From: Bondarzewia mesenterica
Taxonomy: Eukaryota > Basidiomycota > Agaricomycetes > Russulales > Bondarzewiaceae
Direction of reading: 5' to 3'
DNA: 38,276 nucleotides
NCBI GenBank assembly: GCA_004802705.1
Contig: SGPL01000331.1
Location: 1-38,276 of the forward strand
Shown piece after piece: positions 31,943 to 38,276 of the stretch (position 1 is the stretch's first letter; each line of letters starts with the position of its first letter). Made by a program: the position numbers and the translations under genes. The notes beneath the pieces are model-generated. The model ran no database searches, was not told the DNA's origin, and worked only from the letters and a program-made list of their open reading frames with translations.

Positions 31943-34123
31943 TCAGCGCGACGCCGCATACGAATAACCTTGCGCGTCGGCTCTCCCACGCTCGACGTCA
32001 ACACTCATCAATATGGGTACGGCGAGCCAAATCATGAAGACGAGGAAGAAGAACGCAAAACGAATATTGCCCGTTGTATCAGCAATCAAACCGACAACCA
32101 GTGGTCCCAGGAACGAGCTTGACTAGATGGATAAGAGTGAGTGGGGGAAATTTGCGAGTATAGTCCACGACGTACCTTGTCAGTAATAGAGAACAGGCCG
32201 TACCTGACAAACGACGGTCAGTACGATGATAATTAATGCTATATTTGATACGGCATACCATCTTGCTTCCTCTCCGGGTGGAATCAATTCCGCATACAAC
32301 GCCCTTGCGTAACTCTGGAATGCGCCATACACGGTCCCTGCGATCGATATGAGTGTTTGGTACACAAAGTTTTCATGATGCAAATAGTCTTTACCGAAAT
32401 ATACCGCCAATCCAAACATCTCGCCCTGCGTCGTCAAGCCACCGAAACTCGCCTTGTCACGGAGCACAGGCAAAAATCCGAGGCACCCATATGCTGGTAT
32501 GGCCGAGGCCATTGAGACGAGGATGACGATGACCTTCAAATTGCTCCAGGCAAAGCGACGTTGTAAAACGGGCCAGACAAGCGAGCCGAGGATGCCTGAT
32601 GTAGGCGTTATGACGCCGATGAGGATGAGCGCGGAAGGAGACATGTGCAGCGTCGTCTTGCCAAAGAGTATGGCGGTCGACGTTATCGTTGTGAACCCTG
32701 CCCAGAATTCACCTCCCGTTCTCTAGGACAACTGAGAAACGCTTACCGTCGGATAAGAGGAACCACGCGGCCAGATACTTGAAGGTGTTCCTCAATTTCT
32801 TGACTTCTCGCCATTTGAGCATTCCCCCTAATCTCTTCCACGCAGCTACAATCTCCTTCTTGATATTCCAATTAGCGTCATCGGCAGCACGCCTCTCGCC
32901 ATCAACCCAAACTGGATCCACATCCTTGCTCTCCGCCGCATCTGGCAGCCATATAGCCGCGGGCACGGAGAACACTGCCCACCAGATACCGCTGAGACCT
33001 ATAGCGAGCCTCAGTGAGAAAGTGGATCCGTGAAGAATGGTGACGGGGATGATTGTGAGCGCAAGGAGGACAATTCCAGATGAGTAACCTAGCGCAATGC
33101 CGAGCGACGAAATGCGGGATGTTGCGTTTGATAGCTCGGTGTGGTACTTCTTCCTCAACACCGCAGTGTCCTCCGAGTCAGACTCTGCGTGCCTTAACAG
33201 AGGCTCATCGGCACTTTCTGCTGTCGAGATAGTGTCACGTGGAACGATTGTTGAGGCCGAGGAAACTTGTTCGAGTTCAGCGAGGGCATTAACGACAGCT
33301 TCTGATTCTCGTGCGAGTGTCGGAAGGTAGGCGTTCATAGCTACAACCGACGCGCCAAAGCCAACGTTCGCAAAGATCGCAAGCAGACCGGAGAGGGGCC
33401 AGACAGGCGAAGAAGACGGGAGGAGGAGGAACAGTACGGCGGCGGACGCGCCAAGGAACGCAAAACCAAGGAGCAAGCGCTTTCGGTCGGGGGCTGCAGG
33501 AACTCAAGTCAGAGGTATGAAATCTGGATACAGGTGAATGGATGCGGACGGTGATCGGCTATGCCGCCCATCGATATGACGGTCAAGGCTTGTAGGGCAA
33601 CGGAGATTGAATACACGTAAAGACTAGGGAACAAGTCAACAAGAAGGTCGAGAATTATTCATCAATCATCTGAGAGAATGGACGGGAGGGAACGATTCTG
33701 AGGATATCATGCTTGCTGTGTGTTCTGGCAATATCTGAAATGACTGGGACGATGGTTTCAAGGGTATCCCTTGCTCCTCTCCGCTAATAAGAGATGCCGC
33801 TTGATTTAATAGCTCACCTAAAACTAGCACTATCTATCCAAGCCCACCCTAACTTCACCGCACACCGTGCCGTTGTTTCCTCCACGAACTTGTTCGAGAC
33901 GGACGAACATGGTATCGTCTTGTCAGGAAGTAGATATCCGTTGTCTCTGGCGAACTGCTCGAGACAGATCGGAAGAAATAGCGTCAAAGAGACAATGACA
34001 AAGACTTCGCTTGGCAAATGTGAGAGGCAGTTTCAGCGCAGACAGAACATTGACATACCTTGCAAATGCGTAGCTCAACCATCCCCAAAGCGATTTCTTG
34101 TACCGGTTGGAGTCGTACATCAT
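31943..34123 (-). CDS. ATG22: Atg22-type MFS transporter (vacuolar amino-acid efflux)
   Basis: Exons (minus) 34123-34059, 34009-33818, 33623-33550, 33493-32747, 32697-32259, 32203-32176 and 32122-31943 join to 1725 bp, 574 codons plus stop. Atg22 proteins sit in the vacuole membrane and export amino acids after autophagic breakdown. Visible: SLWGWLSYAFASEVFVIVSL and FLPICLEQFARDNG at the N-terminus, LGWAWIDSASFSLYVYSISV, LTVISMGGIAD, RKRLLLGFAFLGA, ASVVAMNAYLPTLAR, a long acidic cytosolic loop with TISTAESADEPLLRHAESDS, a cluster of further membrane segments, YAELIPPGEEARWYGLFSIT, DKSSSFLGPLVVGLIAD and the C-terminal FFLVFMIWLAVPILMSVDVERG. The order fits the family throughout. Start chosen at the first of two adjacent ATGs. 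A short upstream exon cannot be excluded. One exon is only 28 bp. Confidence 0.88.
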
Positions 34124-35191
34124 TCACAGAACCTACACTCTAGATCTGGTCTTCATGAAAAGCTGCGTGATTTCGTGAACTTGAACTGGTCGTCTTATGT
34201 GATGGAGGATTTTTTAGTACCTCTGTGTCAATCGCTATGTCGTTACCCGCTTTGACTTGCTTTGTCCGAATGTTGAAGTTCTGTTAGAAAATCATTTATC
34301 TTCGAGCTATTTTGATTTGTCGACCCGCGACGGGAAGTCGCGGACTGTGGAAAAGTCTTGGTCAGCATAATTGCTTCCGACCGTCCAGGCAAGCTCGCTT
34401 TGAGAAATTCATAAACCTGAGGCTGAGTCCTTGAGCTAACGCATCCTTTCTCTTTCTGACTATGATTTTCTTCCCGCAGTCATTCGCCTTGTCTCAACTT
34501 TCAGTTGACATTAACTCTATTTATGCACTGGAAACGGCCAGAAGAAGCGTAGGGCAGCAGGGCTCTCGGAAGACTCGGATGGCTGGCATGCCAGAGGTTC
34601 GCAGGTGCTGTACATATCTGGCTTTCTGATCGTCATCATCAAGCGCTCCGCTCTCCTATTTTAGTCCAGCAAAAGCACTGTCTTGTCTGTAGGAATCCCA
34701 TCTTCGACAATCTCGTGCCCTGTCTTGTCCTGCTGATCAGATCTAGCATCAACAACGCAGTCGCCTCGGATTTCATACCTGGAATTCTTCTTACTACGTA
34801 ACCGATGGCATGTCCTTCGCACATGCACAGACTGCATATTGTTGGTACGAAGCCACGTTAGTTTTGTCTTTCCTCGATAACGAGAGTGTTCGTTATCAAT
34901 GAAAGATAAAATGTATTTTACCGTCCGTATGTACATAATGACTAAACCTTGCAACGGTGTTGTTCAGTTTGCCAGAGTTTGCCTCGATGCATCCTGCGGT
35001 TTTCTTGCGCGGGCGCATCCGTAATGCGTATGTGATCTTCTTACTCTATCCGGTTCAACAGTTACGGCGCTTTGCGCCATCGCATACGGAAGCAAGCAGG
35101 TACTTAAACCAGTTCAACACGCTGCTCCGCAGTACCCACATCTTGACCTTGAACCTACATCCCCTTTATCAATAACCAAACTCCATTCATC
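34124..35191. other. Divergent spacer between Atg22-type and Argonaute genes
   Basis: 1068 bp that must hold both promoters. Two overlapping minus-strand frames (34639-34954) have no recognisable product. A perfect inverted repeat (CCGCGAC, 5-base gap, GTCGCGG) lies at 34325-34343. A TTAAA word at about 35104 lies 90 bp before the Argonaute ATG, a weak TATA candidate. No tRNA or other RNA gene was found. Confidence 0.45.
34325..34343. promoter_or_regulatory. Perfect 7-bp inverted repeat in the divergent spacer
   Basis: Arms CCGCGAC (34325-34331) and GTCGCGG (34337-34343), separated by GGGAA. It is GC-rich and stands out in the spacer upstream of the Atg22-type gene. It could be a palindromic binding site for a dimeric (for example Zn2Cys6-type) regulator, or chance. 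No second copy was seen nearby. Confidence 0.3.
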
Positions 35192-38100
35192 ATGAGCAAT
35201 AGAGGTGGCGATCGTGGTCGTGGAAGAGGCGGCCCACCTGGTGGTCGAGGCGGTGGTAGTAGCGGACGTGGTAGTCCCGCTCCTCAAGGCGGTGACAGAG
35301 GAAGGGGACGAGGTGGCGGACACGGCGGCGGGGGTAGAGGTGGTGGTGATCGCGGTGGAGGTGGAGGTGGTAGGGGTGGTGGAAGAGGGTTCGCGCCACG
35401 CGGCAGGGGCGCTTCGTATGACCACCTGCCTCTCATCTTCGATCCGCACCCTGGCCAAAGGCCGACGCCGGACGTGCGCATAACTGCCGCTGATGGTTTG
35501 CTGCAACGACTTGGTAGCTTGCCTAGGACCCCCGAACATCCTGTTCGTCCAGGTTACGGAACATTGGGACGCGCTATCATATTGCGGGCCAATTTCTTCC
35601 CTGTCAAGATATCGGCAAAATCTTGGTTCGAATACAGCGTAAAGATTTCTCCAGATCCAAAAAGTCAAAAGGCCCGGGTCAAGAGAAGGATCTTGGACCT
35701 ATTTGAGCAGAGCGCCGAGGGAGCACCTTACCGCAATCACATCGTCCACGATGGGAGTCAACGACTGGTCTCTGCACGCAAGTTGCCGCAGCCTCTCTCT
35801 GGTACTGTTCGCTTCTTCGAGCAAGACGAGTCTGGTCCGCGTGAGAAGGCAGATCAGTACACGGTCGACATAGAGTTTGGTAAAGAGCTGCCCGTAGCCC
35901 CTCTCCTGCAGTGACTATTGTTTCAATGTTTTTAGCATGACATACGGTTTCTGACAATTGACCTAGGCATATTGAAGGGAATCGACAGAATCCTGTGGAT
36001 ATCGACCCTCTCGTATCTGCCCTCAATTTGGTCCTACAACGTCAGGCCGCTCAAACCGGCTATCGTTTTGGAAAGAACAGGTATTTCTGGAATGATGAGT
36101 CCACTGGATCACTTGGCCCGCGGCTTCTGGCCTACATGGGCTTCTACTCGTCCGTTCGTCTCGTGCACAAGGAAATTATGGTGAATGTGAACGTTTGCAT
36201 GACGGCGTTCCACGAACCGGGCAATTTGGTAGATGCCTGGCAGGGCTTTACAGCTGGGTCGATGGGTGCAAGTGCGCAGGAGTTCTTGGCAAAAGCAAAA
36301 ATCTCAACGCGCCACCTCGGCTTCAAGCGGGTGCAGACTGTCAAGAAGATCACTGGCAATGGCACTGCGCGATCGCAGAGGTTCAACTGCGAGAAGTATG
36401 GTGGCATGATCACAGTCGAAGAATACTTCAAGCGAGGTACGTCATCATGCACATGCCTCCTGCCTCTGCGGTGGTTATTAGAATTTGACTGAGCAATTTC
36501 CGACAGAGTACAGAATAACGCTCCGTCACCCAGATGATTTACCGGTAGTTGACGTCGGAGGTCCTGGCAAGAAGACGTTCCTGCCTGCGGAACTGTGCAC
36601 CATCGAGCAAGGGGAGCCGCATCTCGGGAAGTTGAGCCCTAATGAGACTTCCGAGATGCTTCGATATGCCAGTCGGAAGCCAGGTGTTAACGCTCATCTG
36701 ATAGTCAATAAAGGGCTCGACAAGCTCGGGTTGGCCGCAGGGACGCCGCTGATGCAAGAGTTTGGCGTTACTGTTTCTTCAGAAATGGCCATTGTGCCAG
36801 CTCGCGAGCTCCCGCCGCCTAACATCACATATCGCCAGGGCCAACCGAGGGTAGCCAACGGAGGATGGAACATCCTCAATGTGAAGTTCCACGCCGGGGG
36901 AGATCTGACGAATTGGAAGGTTCTCGTCGTACGAGAGACGCGTGGTGGCTTCTCTGGTCCCAATGATCCGGCCATGACAACTTTGCTGCAATCTTTCGTG
37001 AAGAAATGTAGCGACAGCGGGATGAAGGTGCCGTCCGGTCCTCCCCAGATTGTTCCTACCCCCATCCTACCCCCGCCACATGAGGACCCCGGTCGGCTAA
37101 GGGCATTAAAGATGGTCGAGAACGCTATCGGTCAATTTGGCGATCCGAACAAGATCAGCATCATCGTGGTGTTGCTCTCCGACAGGGACGATTACATCTA
37201 CCCAGGAATCAAACGCCTCACCTCTGTCAACTTTGGCGTCCGCACGCAGTGCATGCTCCTCAAGAATGCATTGAAGGATCCCAACAAGCAAGATCAGTAT
37301 TTGTCAAACGTCGCCTTGAAGGTGAACACGAAGCTTGGAGGCATCAATCATCGTCTGGAACCGAGAGCGATGGAATGGTTGACGAAGAAGCCGACAATGA
37401 TAGTGGGTATAGATGTCACGCATCCGGGTCCTAGCAGCGTGTCGGGAACACCGTCGATCGCTGGCGTCGTGGCCAGCGTGGACAAGGACTTTGTCCAATA
37501 TCCGGCTAGCTTAAGGTTGCAGAAGTCCAAACAGGAGGTATGCATTCGTGCTTCTACAGTGTGAACGTGCGTTGAAGACGTTCATCTTCAGGGCATTGCT
37601 GAGTTGAAGGACATGATCCTCGAACGCCTCCAGGCGTTTCGGAAGCGCAGCAAAAGTCTTCCGGAGCGCATTCTCGTTTTCCGTGACGGTGTCTCAGAGG
37701 TACGTATGCCAATCAGATGACGAACAGCATGCGTCATGTTGAAGAACCGATCCTTTCGTATGCAGGGCCAATACGACAAGGTACTTAACGACGAACTCCC
37801 ACAAATTTTTGACGCCTTCAAACGTATCGACCCCAAAAAACCCTCCTACCATCCTACGCTGTCCATCGTGATCTGCGGCAAGCGCCACCACGCGCGGTTC
37901 ACCGCGACGGACGGTAACCAGGCAGATCGCAACGGGAACACGCGACCGGGCACGGTACAAGACAAGGGCATCACGGCGGTGTTCGACTACGATTTCTACC
38001 TTCAGGCGCACGCGGGGTTGCAGGGCACCGTGCGGCCCACGCATTATATCGTGATTTATGACGAAGGCCGTCTCGCCCCGGACGAGATCCAACAGGGCGT

Positions 38101-38276
38101 GCACACCACGTCGTACCTCTACGCCCGTGCCACCAAGGCCGTCAGTCTCATCCCTCCCGCCTACTACGCGGACGTCGTCTGCGAGCAGGCGCGGTACTGG
38201 ATTCACGGGTTTTTGAACCAGGCGGGTGATTCGTCCTCGGCGGGCGACGCGGCTTCTGTGTCAGGCAGGGGCGGCG
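35192..38276 (+). CDS. AGO: Argonaute, RNA-silencing effector (3' end beyond the window)
   Basis: Exons 35192-35910, 35967-36436, 36507-37537, 37592-37699 and 37766 to the window edge, in frame throughout, giving 946 residues so far. Argonaute binds small RNAs and silences matching transcripts. Residues 1-75 are an RGG/GRG-rich tail. Next come the N domain and linker (VDIEFGKELPVAP, EGNRQNPVDIDPLVSALNLV, GKNRYFW), PAZ (VTVCMTAFHEPGN-like, then TVKKITGNGTARSQRF and YGGMITVEEYFKR, ITLRHPDDLPVVDVG), Mid (RVANGGWNILNVKFH) and PIWI (MIVGIDVTHPGP to the end). The slicer residues appear as Asp699 (GIDVTHP), Glu740 (KQEGI), Asp772 (FRDGVSEGQ) and Asp912 (PPAYYAD). The last position is His in animal Ago2 but Asp in some slicing Argonautes, so cleavage activity is plausible. 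Probably only a few dozen C-terminal residues are missing. Confidence 0.95.

Noticed and set aside
34560..34960. tRNA or other small RNA gene in the spacer before Argonaute
   Set aside because: A GGTTCG-like word is present near 34596 but no acceptor stem, A-box or cloverleaf can be formed around it.
35205..35668. Additional frames overlapping the Argonaute N-terminus on both strands
   Set aside because: They are shadows of the GC-rich RGG-encoding repeat; only the frame from 35192 joins the conserved Argonaute domains.
37694..38206. A 170-codon minus-strand frame opposite the PIWI domain
   Set aside because: Shadow of a conserved coding exon with high GC content; no own motif.

Overview
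The window looks like a chromosomal piece of an agaricomycete (mushroom-forming basidiomycete) genome. The genes carry many short GT-AG introns (about 45-80 bp, some longer). The proteins are typical of that group: a fungal Argonaute with an RGG-rich N-terminus, an Atg22-type transporter, F-box proteins, and a SigF-like NTF2-fold protein beside a flavin monooxygenase. The repeats include KDZ (Kyakuja-Dileera-Zisupton) transposase relics next to TET/JBP-like oxygenase relics, a pairing known from basidiomycetes.

Left part (1 to about 21.13 kb): an AT-rich, strongly CpG-poor transposon graveyard with no intact gene. Reading the minus strand through its stop codons reveals two decayed elements of the same kind and orientation, about 10.5 kb apart. 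Each has a TET/JBP-like 2OG-Fe(II) oxygenase relic (about 7.82-6.56 kb and 17.8-17.2 kb) followed by a KDZ transposase relic (about 5.9-3.9 kb and 16.1-13.14 kb). Directly after the C-terminal end of the second transposase lies a nest of tandem repeats (10.9-13.1 kb) with periods of 15, 56 and 66/47 bp. A separate plus-strand relic of a basidiomycete-type protein of unknown function (19.6-21.25 kb) ends the island. The switch to CpG-rich, gene-like DNA falls within its last roughly 110 bp.

Right part (21.25-38.28 kb): gene-dense and CpG-rich. In order: an inverted broken copy of the last exons of the neighbouring monooxygenase; a 14-exon flavin monooxygenase-like gene (minus) whose spliced model sums to exactly 671 codons plus stop; a divergent SigF-like NTF2 gene (plus); a broken F-box gene and an intact F-box gene in tandem (both minus); an aldo-keto reductase (plus) with a frame break in exon 7; an Atg22-type MFS transporter (minus); and an Argonaute (plus) that runs off the right end with its C-terminus missing.

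How they relate: the monooxygenase and NTF2 genes share a 262 bp divergent promoter region. The aldo-keto reductase and Atg22 genes converge. Argonaute and Atg22 diverge from a roughly 1.07 kb spacer. Argonaute is the RNA-silencing effector and lies about 14 kb from a silenced-looking transposon island, but nothing in the sequence shows a direct link. All gene models were made by eye from splice signals and family resemblance, without database searches.
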